Shown piece by piece: positions 50,533-60,785 of a DNA stretch of 64,000 nucleotides (its first letter is position 1; each line of letters starts with the position of its first letter). Location: the NCBI RefSeq assembly GCF_015234305.1, contig NZ_JADGMI010000009.1:3614-67613 (forward strand), read 5' to 3'. The DNA is from Superficieibacter sp. 1612_C1. GTDB lineage: Bacteria > Pseudomonadota > Gammaproteobacteria > Enterobacterales > Enterobacteriaceae. The translations under genes and the position numbers were made by a program. The notes beneath the pieces were generated by a model. That model had not been told where the DNA came from and made no database searches. It saw only the letters and a list, made by a program, of their open reading frames with translations.

Positions 50533-50585
50533 GAGTTGATCCTGGATGACAGGATAATGAGCCAGTATCTACTGGGTGTGTCCAA
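50529..50585 (-). CDS. corA leader peptide ORF (CorL-like)
   Basis: 18 codons from TTG at 50585, with AGAGGA 8 nt upstream, encoding MDTPSRYWLIILSSRINS. Its TAA lies inside the first arm of the leader hairpin, so a ribosome finishing this ORF would cover one arm of the stem. This fits the described role of corL, whose translation decides whether Rho stops transcription before corA. The remaining corA upstream region (50586-50733) shows no other gene. Confidence 0.55.
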   Translation of the reverse strand: MDTPSRYWLIILSSRINS

Positions 50586-50733
50586 GGCGAATGTCCTCTT
50601 AGCGTAATCGTGCGCGCATGTTACGCCAGCAGAAATTTGCCGTCAACACGCAACGGGACGCCAATGAGCAATAATTGCCCCTCCGTCATTAAGGCTAGCA
50701 GAATATTGCAAAATAATGATATTTTTCTTAAGG

Positions 50734-52896
50734 TTACACTGTTTCCAGTTTCGCGTACGCCGCCACCAGCCATTTGATCCCCTGCCCCTGGAAGGCGACC
50801 TGCAAACGGCTGTGTTCGCCGCTACCTTCGAGGTTCACGATGGTGCCTTCGCCGAATTTTGCATGGCGAACGCGCTGGCCCAGCTTGTAGCCGGTATCAT
50901 TTTCGGAAATAGGCGTGCCCATCCGCTGATGGTTGACCGGGCGGCTGATACTGGCGCGCAGGCGTACCTCTTCCACACATTCCTCAGGCAGCTCGCCGAT
51001 AAAGCGCGATGGACGGTGGTAAACCTCTTTGCCATACAGACGGCGCGTTTCGGCGTAGGTCATGGTGAGCTTTTGCATGGCGCGCGTGACGCCAACGTAG
51101 GCAAGACGACGTTCCTCTTCCAGACGTCCGCCTTCATCCAGCGACATTTGGCTGGGGAACATGCCTTCTTCGACACCGACGATAAACACCTGCGGGAACT
51201 CCAGCCCTTTGGCGGAGTGCAGGGTCATCAACTGAACGGCATCCTGCCAGGTGTCCGCCTGCCCTTCGCCTGCCTCCAGCGCGGCGTGGGAAAGGAACGC
51301 CTGAAGCGGCATCAGATCTTCGTCTTCGTCGTTGTAGCTGAACTGGCGCGTCGCCGTCACCAGTTCCTCTAAGTTTTCGATACGCGTCTGGCCCTTTTCG
51401 CCTTTCTCCTGCTCGTACATCATCCGCAGGCCGGAGTCTTTGATTACCCGGTCGGTCTGGACATGGAGCGGCATATCGGCGGTTTCCTGCGCCAGCGCGT
51501 CGATCAGTTCAAGGAAGCGTTGCAAAGCACTGGCGGCGCGTCCTGCCAGCGCCTTCTCCTGAAGCAGTTCGCGACAGGCTTGCCATAGTGTAAGCTGGCG
51601 CTCGCGCGACGCCTGGCGGATCACGTCCAGCGTGCGATCGCCAATGCCGCGCGTCGGCGTGTTGACCACGCGCTCGAATGCCGCATCATCGTTACGGTTA
51701 GCGATCAGACGCAGGTAAGAAAGTGCGTCTTTGATTTCCTGACGTTCGAAGAATCGCATGCCGCCGTAAATCCGGTACGGCATACCGACCTGCAATAACG
51801 CCTCTTCCAGCACGCGCGACTGGGCGTTGCTGCGGTAGAGAATGGCGCAGTGCTCCAGCGCGCCGCCGTTCTCCTGCCAGGTTTTAATGCGGTTGACCAC
51901 AAAGCGCGCTTCATCCAGCTCGTTAAAGGCGCAGTACAGCGAAATCGGCTCGCCTTCGCTGCCGTCGGTCCACAGCTTTTTGCCCAGCCGACCGTTGTTG
52001 TTTTCAATCAGGGCGTTAGCCGCGCTGAGAATGTTGCTGGTAGAACGGTAGTTTTGCTCCAGACGAATAGTCTGCGCGCCGGGAAAGTCGTTGAGGAAGC
52101 GCTGGATATTTTCTACCTGCGCCCCGCGCCAGCCGTAGATGGACTGATCGTCGTCGCCAACGATCATCACTTTACCGGTATCGCCCGCCAGCAGGCGGAT
52201 CCACGCGTACTGAATGTTGTTGGTATCCTGGAATTCATCCACCAGGATATTGGTAAAACGCTCGCGGTAGTGCTGAAGAATGTGCGGTTTGTTGAGCCAC
52301 AGCTCATGAGCGCGCAGCAGCAGCTCGGCAAAATCGACCAGCCCGGCGCGATCGCAGGCTTCCTGGTAGGCCTGATAGACCTTCTGCCAGGTCTGCTCGA
52401 CCGGATTGCCGTAGCTCTGGATATGGTGCGGGCGCAGCCCTTCGTCTTTCTGGCCGTTGATGTACCACATGGCCTGACGCGGCGGCCACTGCTTCTCATC
52501 CAGGTTCATCGCTTTAATAAGACGTTTGAGCAGGCGTAGCTGATCTTCGCTGTCGAGGATCTGGAAATCCTGTGGCAGCCCGGCATCCAGATGGTGCGCG
52601 CGCAGCAGGCGGTGCGCCAGCCCGTGGAATGTACCGACCCACATCCCGCCCTGGCTGGTGCCCATCAGTTGACCAATACGGTGGCGCATCTCGGCCGCCG
52701 CTTTGTTGGTAAAGGTCACGGCCATGACAGAGTATGGCGAGCAATTTTCCACGCTCAACAGCCATGCGATACGGTGCACCAGCACCCGCGTCTTACCACT
52801 ACCCGCGCCCGCCAGCACCAGCATGTTGCTGCGCGTCGCGGCTACGGCATCGCGCTGTTTGTCATTAAGGCTATCGAGCAGGTAAGAAACGTCCAT
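50734..52896 (-). CDS. uvrD: DNA helicase II UvrD
   Basis: SF1A 3'-5' helicase for nucleotide excision and mismatch repair. 720 residues from the ATG at 52896 (MDVSYLLDSLNDKQRDAV), as in E. coli; two codons upstream another ATG exists but is not conserved. Walker A AGAGSGKTRVL, Walker B VDEFQDTN, QSIYGWRGA, and motif VI YVGVTRAMQKL are present, and the C-terminal Tudor-like end (GTIVNLEGSGEHSRLQVAFQ). Confidence 0.98.
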   Translation of the reverse strand: MDVSYLLDSLNDKQRDAVAATRSNMLVLAGAGSGKTRVLVHRIAWLLSVENCSPYSVMAVTFTNKAAAEMRHRIGQLMGTSQGGMWVGTFHGLAHRLLRAHHLDAGLPQDFQILDSEDQLRLLKRLIKAMNLDEKQWPPRQAMWYINGQKDEGLRPHHIQSYGNPVEQTWQKVYQAYQEACDRAGLVDFAELLLRAHELWLNKPHILQHYRERFTNILVDEFQDTNNIQYAWIRLLAGDTGKVMIVGDDDQSIYGWRGAQVENIQRFLNDFPGAQTIRLEQNYRSTSNILSAANALIENNNGRLGKKLWTDGSEGEPISLYCAFNELDEARFVVNRIKTWQENGGALEHCAILYRSNAQSRVLEEALLQVGMPYRIYGGMRFFERQEIKDALSYLRLIANRNDDAAFERVVNTPTRGIGDRTLDVIRQASRERQLTLWQACRELLQEKALAGRAASALQRFLELIDALAQETADMPLHVQTDRVIKDSGLRMMYEQEKGEKGQTRIENLEELVTATRQFSYNDEDEDLMPLQAFLSHAALEAGEGQADTWQDAVQLMTLHSAKGLEFPQVFIVGVEEGMFPSQMSLDEGGRLEEERRLAYVGVTRAMQKLTMTYAETRRLYGKEVYHRPSRFIGELPEECVEEVRLRASISRPVNHQRMGTPISENDTGYKLGQRVRHAKFGEGTIVNLEGSGEHSRLQVAFQGQGIKWLVAAYAKLETV

Positions 52897-52990
52897 TGGC
52901 ACCGCCGCGTTGAAAACAGGAAAACCACGAAACGCGCCGGGGCGTTTCGCTTAGTCGACCAGGAAAACCCTGGTGATTTATACAATACTG

Positions 52991-53006
52991 CTGGTGATTA
53001 TATCAG
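52991..53006. promoter_or_regulatory. Candidate LexA (SOS) box of uvrD
   Basis: CTGGTGATTATATCAG has the CTG-N10-CAG frame of a LexA site with a partly alternating A/T core, 95 bp upstream of uvrD and overlapping the yigB stop codon. uvrD is an SOS gene in E. coli. The match is weaker than the E. coli box. Confidence 0.4.
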
Positions 53007-53714
53007 CGTCGAGAGGGATGCCAACCGGGAAATTTCGATATGCGGTAACAGGCGGCTGTCGGTGGCCTGCATCAGGTCGGCGTTTTCCGGTTTGATCCAG
53101 CAGGCCTGCATGCCGCAACGGATAGCCCCGGCGACGTCGGTGGTCAAATCGTCCCCGACGTGCAGAATCTCACCGAGAGGGAGATCCAACCGCTCCGCCG
53201 CCAGATGGTACATATCGTGGTAAGGCTTGGAACGCCCATCCGGCCCGGCGCGCAGTACAAATTTAAAATAATCGTTAAGGCCGAACAGTTCCGGCTGCGC
53301 ATTACCGTTGGTGATCGCCACCAGCGGCCATTTTTCCGCCAGCGCGGCCAGCGTGTCGTGGGTGGCCTGTGGCACATCAATACGGCTGCGCCAGGTCGCA
53401 AAATTGACCATTGCCGCCTCCGCGCCCGCGGCGGCTTCCTCCCGGCTTAACCCGGCATCCAGCATCGCCTGCTCAACGGCGCGACGCCGCCATTCGGTGA
53501 CGTCATGGTAAATTTCCGGTTCCGCCTTACGCAGCGCCTGGCGCAAACGCTGAAAATCACTGTTTTCCAGCGCCACCAGCGACGGATGATAGTTGCGTAA
53601 AAATTTCAGCGTCTCCTGCTCGGTGCGCAGGATCACCGGACGGTTATCATAAAGCGTGTCGTCGAGATCAAAGGTCAGCGCTGAGATGTGGCCCAGCGGT
53701 CGGTAAAAGCGCAT
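52998..53714 (-). CDS. yigB: HAD phosphatase YigB (riboflavin pathway)
   Basis: 238 residues. HAD motif [15 protein letters not shown], motif II ITNGNA, motif [17 protein letters not shown]. coli YigB can dephosphorylate 5-amino-6-ribitylamino-uracil phosphate in riboflavin synthesis. Start overlaps the xerC stop by 1 nt, last gene of the dapF-yigA-xerC-yigB operon. Confidence 0.95.
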   Translation of the reverse strand: MRFYRPLGHISALTFDLDDTLYDNRPVILRTEQETLKFLRNYHPSLVALENSDFQRLRQALRKAEPEIYHDVTEWRRRAVEQAMLDAGLSREEAAAGAEAAMVNFATWRSRIDVPQATHDTLAALAEKWPLVAITNGNAQPELFGLNDYFKFVLRAGPDGRSKPYHDMYHLAAERLDLPLGEILHVGDDLTTDVAGAIRCGMQACWIKPENADLMQATDSRLLPHIEISRLASLSTLI

Positions 53715-54616
53715 TATTTCCCCCGTTTGGCGCGCGGATGCGCCGCGTCATACACTGAGGCAAGATGTTGAAAATCGAGATGAGTATAGATTTGGGTTGT
53801 AGAAAGGTTCGCGTGGCCGAGCAATTCCTGAACGCCACGCAGATCGCCGCTCGACTCCAGCATATGCGTGGCGAAGGAGTGGCGCAGCTTGTGCGGATGA
53901 ACATGGCTGTTCAGGCCCTGTTTAATGCCCCATTCGGCGAAACGCTTCTGCACATTTCGCGCCGAGATACGCTTGCCAAGCTTCGATAAAAACAGCGCAT
54001 TCTCATCACTGCCAAACAACCCACGTAAATCGAGCCAGTGCTCAATCCAGGCCTTTGCGTTGCGCCCGATGGGCAGGCGGCGCTCTTTGCTGCCTTTACC
54101 CATGACCCACACTTCACCGCTATCGAGATCCAGATGCTTAAGATCCAGACCCACCAGTTCGGAGAGACGCAGCCCTGCGCCGTACATTACTTCCAGCATC
54201 GCCCGATCGCGCACCGCCAGCGGATCGTTCAAATCGATATCCAGCAGGCGATTCACATCGTCGACGTCAATATTTTTCGGCAGATGGCGCGGCGCTTTTG
54301 GCGTTGAAATACCTTTTGCCGGATTCGCTTTCAGCTCGCCCTGGCTAATCTGCCAGTCGAAAAAGCTACGCAGCGCGGAAAGGCGCAGCGCGAGGCTCGT
54401 AGGGCCAAGACCTTTGCGTCGGCTGCGAATCGCCAGATTACGCACCATCGCGGCGTCGCACTGCGACCACTGTTTCAGTCCGGCGTCATCGGCAAGGGCG
54501 ATAATAGCGTCAAGCTGACGTTGATAATTAAGCAGCGTGACGGGGCTTAACTGGCGCTCAACGCTGAGGTAGCGCAGGAAGCGCGCCACCGCCTCGTACA
54601 GCGGGGAGTCGCTCAT
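53714..54616 (-). CDS. xerC: Site-specific tyrosine recombinase XerC
   Basis: Works with XerD at dif to resolve chromosome dimers. 300 residues (E. coli 298). Catalytic residues: Arg in [11 protein letters not shown], Lys in [12 protein letters not shown], His-x-x-Arg in [12 protein letters not shown], His in [10 protein letters not shown] and Tyr in QIYTHLDF. N-terminal SAM-like core-binding domain about 1-100. Overlaps yigA by 4 nt. Confidence 0.97.
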   Translation of the reverse strand: MSDSPLYEAVARFLRYLSVERQLSPVTLLNYQRQLDAIIALADDAGLKQWSQCDAAMVRNLAIRSRRKGLGPTSLALRLSALRSFFDWQISQGELKANPAKGISTPKAPRHLPKNIDVDDVNRLLDIDLNDPLAVRDRAMLEVMYGAGLRLSELVGLDLKHLDLDSGEVWVMGKGSKERRLPIGRNAKAWIEHWLDLRGLFGSDENALFLSKLGKRISARNVQKRFAEWGIKQGLNSHVHPHKLRHSFATHMLESSGDLRGVQELLGHANLSTTQIYTHLDFQHLASVYDAAHPRAKRGK

Positions 54617-55320
54617 ACGCGCTCGATCCAGCGTTCCAGCAGGCCGGGAAGCATCAGCGCAATTTCCTGAAGCAGTTGCGTGCCCTGCCCCGGCTCATAA
54701 TGATGCGGATCGCGGCTGCTAAAAATCAGCACGCCCAGATCGCCCTCGCGGCCCAGCAGCGACAGCGCCACCGACCCGATGGCTTTCGCCTCAGGCAATG
54801 TCACCAGCAGTTCTGGTCCATTCAGCGTCCCGAGATAGTGATTTCCCTGCCCCAGGCGCTGAATGCGCAGCGGCTCAAAAGCCTGGCGGCTGAGCGCTAA
54901 ATGGGTAAAACGCGACGGTGCGCCGATGCGCCAGCGATCCGGGAACAGGCGGATAGTTGCCCCCGCCAGACCCAGCTCGCGCGCCCAGCGGTGGAGACGA
55001 TTTAACATCTCTTCCAGACTGTCGGCCGCCGCCAGACGATTTTGTAAGTTCAGCAAACGATGGAACAGGCTTTCGTTGGCGCTGGCCTGCTCCATCAGCA
55101 GCGTCATATCATCTTCCATCTGATTGATATAATTACGCGCGCGCACCATATGCCACTCGACCAGCGATACGGCACCGCGCACCGGGTGCGGCACCTGCAT
55201 CTGCTCTACAAGACGGGCATTGCGAATGAAAAATTCAGGATGTTGCAGCAGATAGTCCGCTACGATGCTGTCATCCAGCATGGCTGGCGTATCCAGTTGC
55301 TCTTCCCCAATCTGTTTCAT
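54613..55320 (-). CDS. yigA: DUF484 (GAF-like) protein YigA
   Basis: 235 residues. DUF484 family, with a helical N-terminus ([21 protein letters not shown]), a coiled coil and a GAF-type C-terminal domain ([20 protein letters not shown]). Function unknown; the family is regularly placed between dapF and xerC. Start overlaps the dapF stop by 4 nt. Confidence 0.93.
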   Translation of the reverse strand: MKQIGEEQLDTPAMLDDSIVADYLLQHPEFFIRNARLVEQMQVPHPVRGAVSLVEWHMVRARNYINQMEDDMTLLMEQASANESLFHRLLNLQNRLAAADSLEEMLNRLHRWARELGLAGATIRLFPDRWRIGAPSRFTHLALSRQAFEPLRIQRLGQGNHYLGTLNGPELLVTLPEAKAIGSVALSLLGREGDLGVLIFSSRDPHHYEPGQGTQLLQEIALMLPGLLERWIERV

Positions 55321-56141
55321 AAATGGATAAATCCGTCGTAAACATGTGTCGCCGGGCCGGTCATAAACAGCGGATGACCCGAACCTTTCCAGCCGATATC
55401 AAGACGCCCGCCGGGTAATTCAACGCGGACCTCTTCTGCCAGTAACCCCTGTAAGATCCCCACCGCAACCGCGCCACAGGCACCGCTGCCGCAGGCTTGC
55501 GTCTCGCCCGCACCGCGTTCATAGACGCGCAGGCGGATGTGCTCGCGGCTCACTACCTGCATAAAACCGACGTTTGCCCGTTCCGGGAAGCGTTCATGAT
55601 TTTCCATGATCGGCCCCAGCGTTTCCACCGCAGCGGTGGCAACATCATCGACCTGAATCACACAATGGGGATTTCCCATTGAGACCACGCCGCAGAGTAT
55701 GGTTTGCTCCGACGCGCGCATAATATAGGTCTTTTCCGCTTTGTTGGCGCGGAACGGCACCTGCGTCGGCTCAAAATTCGGCTCGCCCATATTCACCCGC
55801 ACCAGCTCATCTTCAGTCACGCTCAGGACCATTCTGCCGTTAGCCGTGCTGACGCGGATATCGCGCTTATTGGTCAGTCCTTTCAGGCGCACAAACCGGG
55901 CAAAGCAGCGCGCGCCGTTGCCGCACTGCGCCACTTCACTACCGTCGGCGTTGAAGATGCGATAGTGGAAATCGAGATCGGGATCGTAAGGCGGTTCTAC
56001 TACCAGCAGTTGATCGAAACCTACCCCCAGATGCCTGTCCGCCAGACGGCGGATCAGTTCTGGTGAGAAAAAGAGATTCTGCGTCACCGCGTCGACGACC
56101 ATAAAATCGTTGCCAAGGCCGTGCATTTTTGAGAACTGCAT
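55317..56141 (-). CDS. dapF: Diaminopimelate epimerase DapF
   Basis: Interconverts LL- and meso-diaminopimelate for lysine and peptidoglycan. 274 residues from the ATG at 56141 ([17 protein letters not shown]). The two catalytic cysteines lie in [11 protein letters not shown] (73) and [10 protein letters not shown] (217). 36 bp after lptM. Confidence 0.98.
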   Translation of the reverse strand: MQFSKMHGLGNDFMVVDAVTQNLFFSPELIRRLADRHLGVGFDQLLVVEPPYDPDLDFHYRIFNADGSEVAQCGNGARCFARFVRLKGLTNKRDIRVSTANGRMVLSVTEDELVRVNMGEPNFEPTQVPFRANKAEKTYIMRASEQTILCGVVSMGNPHCVIQVDDVATAAVETLGPIMENHERFPERANVGFMQVVSREHIRLRVYERGAGETQACGSGACGAVAVGILQGLLAEEVRVELPGGRLDIGWKGSGHPLFMTGPATHVYDGFIHL

Positions 56142-56177
56142 TATCTGCTCCATGTGCGCGGGTACAGAAAGAAACGA

Positions 56178-56381
56178 TCAGTAATCAACCTGAGAAGGGC
56201 CTTCATTCGTCGCGCGATCGTTACGATCTGGCGTGGCGCTTTGCGTTTGTGGTTCGACCTTCTTCGTCGGCGGCGGCGCTTTTTCATCAGCGGGCGGAAA
56301 ATAGAGCGGCCCTTTCAGACCACAGCCCGTCAGGCTAAAGAGTGTGATAAGAACGGCCAGCGAACAGAAAACGTTTTTCAT
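56178..56381 (-). CDS. lptM: LPS-assembly lipoprotein LptM (YifL)
   Basis: 67-residue lipoprotein with lipobox LTGC (Cys20) after MKNVFCSLAVLITLFS, the conserved GLKGPLYFPP and a Pro/Thr-rich tail. In E. coli LptM binds the LptDE translocon and helps LptD disulfide maturation. Heads the dapF-yigA-xerC-yigB cluster. Confidence 0.93.
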   Translation of the reverse strand: MKNVFCSLAVLITLFSLTGCGLKGPLYFPPADEKAPPPTKKVEPQTQSATPDRNDRATNEGPSQVDY

Positions 56382-56750
56382 TGAGGGTTGCCTGTAAGTT
56401 CATGCTTTCTGTTGTCTATCATCGCAGGAGAAGAGGTAAAAGCAAGCGTTTAGCGGGGATCTTTATAAAATCCGAAAAGCGGCTTTCCGGCACAGTTATA
56501 GCAAAAAGGCGTTCACAGATATGCTCTACTGATTCATTAACCTTTTGGTTGGGTTGTCAGGATGACACGGTGATGAACAGAAATCTTCTGTGTGGCACAT
56601 GACACTATCGCCTTCGCTAAAAATCAGGAAACCGGGTTCAGGATAGCCGTTCTCACGGAGAATGACAGAACAGCCACGAACCAACGCTATTCGTTCAAAT
56701 GCGGGATAGTCTGTCCCGGTATTACGCCATGCTCGTTAAAGGAATAACCC
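56382..56750. other. Intergenic region between lptM and the PAP2 gene
   Basis: 369 bp without a recognised gene. It must contain the divergent promoters of lptM and the PAP2 gene. On the minus strand a 69-codon stretch (56526-56735) is open but has no ATG near its beginning and no ribosome site, and I do not recognise its translation; it may be chance or a decayed gene. Confidence 0.5.
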
Positions 56751-57341
56751 ATGAGACCTCTTGATTATATTATCCACTTGATACTTAGCGGCATTATTAT
56801 TGTTGGCGTGTATCAGTTTTACTTTTTTACCCAGCGGCACATGTTGAGAGAGGCGCGCGAGTTTAGCTCCTCAATCGATGAAAAAATCCCGTTCTGGCCT
56901 GCATGGTCATGGGTTTACAGTTTTCTTTACTACCCGGCGATCCTCTACATTAACTGGATCGTCACCGACGAACACCACTTCATCATTATCATTTTTTCCT
57001 ACATCATCCTGCTGGTGATGCAGATGGCCTTCTTCAGTCTGTTCCCGGTTTCCACGCCTGAGCACTGGCGCACGATCAATATGGGTAAAAGCTGGTCCGA
57101 GAAATTTCTGCTGTTCGTACAAAAATTCGACGACTCATCAAACTGCTTTCCGAGTATGCATGTCTCCGTCGCCACGTTAACCGCACTGCTGGCGCTCGGC
57201 ACGCTGGGACCGTGGGTATTTTTGTTCCCGCTTCTGATTGCCTGTTCCTGTACGTTCACCAAACAGCACTACCTGCTGGACCTTCCCGCTGGCGCAGCGC
57301 TGGGCTGGGCGGCGTATGAAGTTTATGGCTGGCTGATGTAG
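56751..57341 (+). CDS. PAP2-superfamily membrane phosphatase
   Basis: 196 residues with five to six predicted membrane helices. PAP2 motif C2 is CFPSMHVSVATL (about 130-141) and motif C3 is TKQHYLLDLPAG (about 169-180), supplying the two catalytic His and the Asp; a typical C1 KX6RP is not evident, as in the inositolphosphotransferase/Aur1-like branch. Likely acts on a lipid phosphate or phosphatidyl headgroup at the periplasmic face. AAAGGAATAACC precedes the ATG. Placed between lptM and cyaY, where E. coli K-12 has no gene; 78 bp before cyaY. Confidence 0.82.
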   Translation: MRPLDYIIHLILSGIIIVGVYQFYFFTQRHMLREAREFSSSIDEKIPFWPAWSWVYSFLYYPAILYINWIVTDEHHFIIIIFSYIILLVMQMAFFSLFPVSTPEHWRTINMGKSWSEKFLLFVQKFDDSSNCFPSMHVSVATLTALLALGTLGPWVFLFPLLIACSCTFTKQHYLLDLPAGAALGWAAYEVYGWLM

Positions 57342-57419
57342 GCCACGCCGTATAGCGCGCCGTTAACCTCAGCGATTTTCCTGTATACTCTCGCCATCAT
57401 TTACCAACGGGATGTCACC

Positions 57420-57740
57420 ATGAACGACAGTGAATTTCATCGCCTTGCCGACACGCTATGGCAAACCATTGAAGAACGTCTGGATGACTGGGATGGCGAC
57501 AGCGATATCGACTGTGAAATTAACGGCGGTGTGTTGACCATTACTTTTGAAAACGGCAGCAAAATCATCGTCAATCGTCAGGAACCGCTGCATCAGGTGT
57601 GGCTGGCGACGAAACAGGGCGGCTATCATTTCGATCTGAAAGGCGATGAGTGGATTTGCGATCGCAGCGGCGAAACGTTCTGGAATTTGCTGGAGCAGGC
57701 GGCGACTCAACAGGCGGGTGAAACGGTTAGCTTTCGTTAA
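57420..57740 (+). CDS. cyaY: Frataxin homologue CyaY
   Basis: Iron-binding regulator of Fe-S cluster assembly on IscS-IscU. 106 residues as in E. coli. Acidic first helix ([19 protein letters not shown] then [15 protein letters not shown]), followed by the beta-sheet with [13 protein letters not shown] and GYHFD, the frataxin signature. Convergent with cyaA. Confidence 0.97.
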   Translation: MNDSEFHRLADTLWQTIEERLDDWDGDSDIDCEINGGVLTITFENGSKIIVNRQEPLHQVWLATKQGGYHFDLKGDEWICDRSGETFWNLLEQAATQQAGETVSFR

Positions 57741-57756
57741 AGGTTAAACGAGCGCA

Positions 57757-57920
57757 GGCCGGATAAGGCGCAGCCGCCACCCGGAGAAATTACGCTGAAG
57801 CACCCGCTGTGATTCTGCCCGGTGGTGCTGCGCTTACCAGGCCTACAGGTTACGAGCAACTCGTTGATATAGCAGATTTTGTAGGCCAGGTAAGGCTAAG
57901 CCGCTATCTGGCAAAACAGC
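57757..57920. repeat. BIME cluster with RIP/RIB-type unit (copy C) between cyaY and cyaA
   Basis: Three REPs: 57757-57783 (GCCGGATAAGGCG), 57817-57845 (GCCCGGTGGTGCTGCG) and 57881-57913 (GTAGGCCAGGTAAGGC). Between the last two lies CAACTCGTTGATA (57857-57869), which on the minus strand reads TATCAACGAGTTG and fits the IHF consensus. Located between two convergent genes, as usual for BIMEs. Confidence 0.8.
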
Positions 57921-57924
57921 GCCA

Positions 57925-60468
57925 TCAGGAGAAATACTGCTGCAACAACGGCGCGCCGTTATCCTGATTAGCTGGCGGAATAGTGAGAGGCTGGTTGCGG
58001 AACGGAATGACCTGCACGCGACCGTCAATCTTCACAATCTGATAGAACTGCGGCAGGTTGAAATTGATAAAGCTGGAGCCGTAGGTAAAGCGGTCGTGCG
58101 ATGACGAGTAGAAGCGGCTGACGTCGCGCACCAGCTCTTCTTTGCTACCTTCGCAGTGATGATAGACCTCGGCGCGGTTGCTCTCGTCGAGGATATAAAT
58201 GTTAAAACCGTTGTCGTCGCTGGTGCCTTCGAAGAAGAACTGAATAATCCCTTCGCTGGCAAAACCATCGACCACCGCCGGGAGTTCGACCTGATTGGTC
58301 TCCACCTGTACCGACAAACCATGTAACTTGTTATGGGAAATCGCGCCGTAGAACTCAATGGCGTTTTCCAGCTTCTGCACGGAAACGTTCAGGCGTTCGA
58401 AGAACAGTCCCCATGTCTGGCCTGCCACGCGCAGCGCCTTGAAGCGTCCGGTCTCCTGACGGGTACTGGAGAGGCGCAGTTCGATACATTCGGAGACCAG
58501 TTGCTGCACGCGGGTGCGGATCAAGCCGCGCAGGTGCTGGCTGTAGCAGAAGACGTCAACGCTATCCGGCGGCGCGGCATCCTGATGCATTTTGCCGAGG
58601 ATGGTTTTCAACGCTTCGATCATCGCCTGCTCGCCGTTGAAGTGCAGAGTACGCACCTCATTCCACGAGTTGCGGTAGAGGAGATCGACGCTTCCGACCA
58701 GGCAATTTTGCTGTTCGCCAAAGCTAAAAACGTCCAGCTTGCGGAAGTCAAAGTGAACCACCTGATTGCGGAACGCCGCCGTCGGGTCATATTCAAGGTT
58801 GACGATAATCGCCAGATGGCGAATTTCACACGGGCTGTAGAGCGCTTTCGGCGTCGGAGCGGGCAGACGCAGCGGGAAGTGATGAGAAACCTCCGCCACC
58901 ATCTCCTGTAGTTTCGCTAAATCGACAACCTCATTGCCTTTGACAAACAAGTGGGTACGTGAGGTCAAAAGACCATTAAACCACGCCCAGGCCACCAGTT
59001 TATTCAGGTATCGGTTATATTCCAGCGGCTGATGGCTGACGATAGATTCCATGTTTGGCGCACGGTTATACAGATACCAGCCGGTGCGGTTGGCCCGGCC
59101 CGGCGGCACATGGATAAAGGTCAGGTTCGGCTCGGAAAGATCCGGCGAGATTTGCGGGTTAACCAGCGTCACCTTACCCGGCAACGCTTCAAAAGCGGCG
59201 TACAGTTTACGCGTCAGCACGCCGATATCCTGCGGACTGGCGGAAACGCTGAGATTGTTACGGCGGGCAAAACGGATAAGGTTGCGGTAGCTCTGCATCA
59301 TGGCATCGAGCAGTTCGTTATGCGCTTCGCGCACCTGATCGATTTTCCAGTTAGCCCGGTTATCCAGCATGGCGAGACGACTTTCGTCCCATCCCCACTC
59401 GTTGACTAAATGACTGATCACTTCACGACGCCAGCCGACGCAGGCGCGTTCCCGGCTAAGCTTCTCACAAACTTTTAAATAAAAACATCGACGCACAAGG
59501 TCGAGGCGCGTCGTGTCTTCAATGGCCGTAAGGTAAGTGGTCACCCGTTCGAGCATCATACAATAGGGGTCGAGACCAAAAGAGACGATCTCCCCGTCGT
59601 GCAAACGCTGTTTAATGTCTTTTGCCAGCAGGCGCGTGTCGGGATACTCCCACGAATACGCCTCCAGCAGCAGGGTTTTCAGCACCGCTTTATAGGGCGA
59701 ATCGATGCTCTTATAAAGCTGCCACAGGCTGGCACCGAAGTACTCTTCGGCGGAAAGCGAGCTTAATCCGCCGAGATCCAGCCATTCGTTCGGGGTCAGC
59801 ACGCCCTGCGCGTAGAGCGTCATCACATAATCATCGTAATGCTCTTCTTCATCGCCAGGCACCATATTCCACAGAATACGTTTACCCGCGAGGCGCACGG
59901 CGGTACGGTAAAATTCATCAAGCAGAAGGATGTGCTGGGTGGAACCGCAGTCTTCACCGCCCAGGCTGCCGCTTTCGTTATGGCGAAAACGGTTCTCATC
60001 AATCAGAAAGAAACTGACCTCGACGCCTAAAGAGGCAGCCCAGGACTCAAGCAGGCTGCATTTACGTTGCAGCAACTGGCGCTCGTCGTTGTCGAGCCAG
60101 GCCTGGTGGCATACCCAGATATCAAGATCGGAGGAACAGCTCTGCCCTACCGACGAGGTGCTGCCCATGGAGTAGATGCCGGTGATCGGCAGTTCGCCTT
60201 TCGGCGTTTCCTGCGGCGGCATGCCCCGGTACAGTTCGAGTTCATCAAGGTAGTGGCGTTGGGTTTCATCAGGCGTGTAAAAGCAGATGCCCTGGGGAAC
60301 GTTACCGTCAAGGTAACCCGGCATCAGCGGATGGTGATAATGCAGCAATGTCGGCAGTAGACTGTAAACCTGCTGGAAAGCGGGCCCCATAGCAGCCAGC
60401 GCGCGATCGACACGCAGTTGGTTTATGGCATCCAGTCTCTGTTTTAACGTCTCAATATAGAGGTACAA
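57925..60468 (-). CDS. cyaA: Class I adenylate cyclase CyaA
   Basis: Makes cAMP from ATP; N-terminal catalytic half and C-terminal glucose/PTS-responsive half. 847 residues from TTG at 60468 (product begins [15 protein letters not shown]), the inefficient start also used in E. coli, where it limits synthesis. Nucleotidyltransferase-type motif [19 protein letters not shown] is present. An open frame continues upstream without homology. Confidence 0.97.
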   Translation of the reverse strand: MYLYIETLKQRLDAINQLRVDRALAAMGPAFQQVYSLLPTLLHYHHPLMPGYLDGNVPQGICFYTPDETQRHYLDELELYRGMPPQETPKGELPITGIYSMGSTSSVGQSCSSDLDIWVCHQAWLDNDERQLLQRKCSLLESWAASLGVEVSFFLIDENRFRHNESGSLGGEDCGSTQHILLLDEFYRTAVRLAGKRILWNMVPGDEEEHYDDYVMTLYAQGVLTPNEWLDLGGLSSLSAEEYFGASLWQLYKSIDSPYKAVLKTLLLEAYSWEYPDTRLLAKDIKQRLHDGEIVSFGLDPYCMMLERVTTYLTAIEDTTRLDLVRRCFYLKVCEKLSRERACVGWRREVISHLVNEWGWDESRLAMLDNRANWKIDQVREAHNELLDAMMQSYRNLIRFARRNNLSVSASPQDIGVLTRKLYAAFEALPGKVTLVNPQISPDLSEPNLTFIHVPPGRANRTGWYLYNRAPNMESIVSHQPLEYNRYLNKLVAWAWFNGLLTSRTHLFVKGNEVVDLAKLQEMVAEVSHHFPLRLPAPTPKALYSPCEIRHLAIIVNLEYDPTAAFRNQVVHFDFRKLDVFSFGEQQNCLVGSVDLLYRNSWNEVRTLHFNGEQAMIEALKTILGKMHQDAAPPDSVDVFCYSQHLRGLIRTRVQQLVSECIELRLSSTRQETGRFKALRVAGQTWGLFFERLNVSVQKLENAIEFYGAISHNKLHGLSVQVETNQVELPAVVDGFASEGIIQFFFEGTSDDNGFNIYILDESNRAEVYHHCEGSKEELVRDVSRFYSSSHDRFTYGSSFINFNLPQFYQIVKIDGRVQVIPFRNQPLTIPPANQDNGAPLLQQYFS

Positions 60469-60606
60469 GACATATCGCCTGATGTGTGAAACCTGAGTCC
60501 CTGAGCAGCGACAGCGGCTCAAAGCAGGAGGTTTCAGTAATTCAAATAAACGTCCCCGCTTGTCGTCCCTCTGATTTGGTGATGCAGACGAACAAATGGC
60601 TTAAAA

Positions 60607-60622
60607 CGTGATCAATCTAACA
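60607..60622 (-). promoter_or_regulatory. CRP site at the cyaA promoter
   Basis: On the minus strand TGTTAGATTGATCACG, about 140 bp upstream of the cyaA start, nearly identical to the CRP site overlapping cyaA P2 in E. coli and Salmonella that gives feedback repression by CRP-cAMP. The 317-bp gap 60469-60785 otherwise holds the divergent cyaA and hemC promoters. Confidence 0.8.
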
Positions 60623-60785
60623 CCTTGCGCATTGACCGTAAAGAAAGAAGCACTACATACCAGTGTAGCATCGTTTGCCGGGTGTAAATCCTGGGCTACG
60701 CTTCCTCCCGTCCTTCCCGCGAAAACTGACATCCCGCTGGCAAGAGTGTTAGGATGGGATGTAGATGACAATGACGGTAACAAGC

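Noticed and set aside
56381-56602. 73-codon plus-strand frame beginning within the lptM start region
   Set aside because: No ribosome site or homology, and it overlaps the lptM promoter region.
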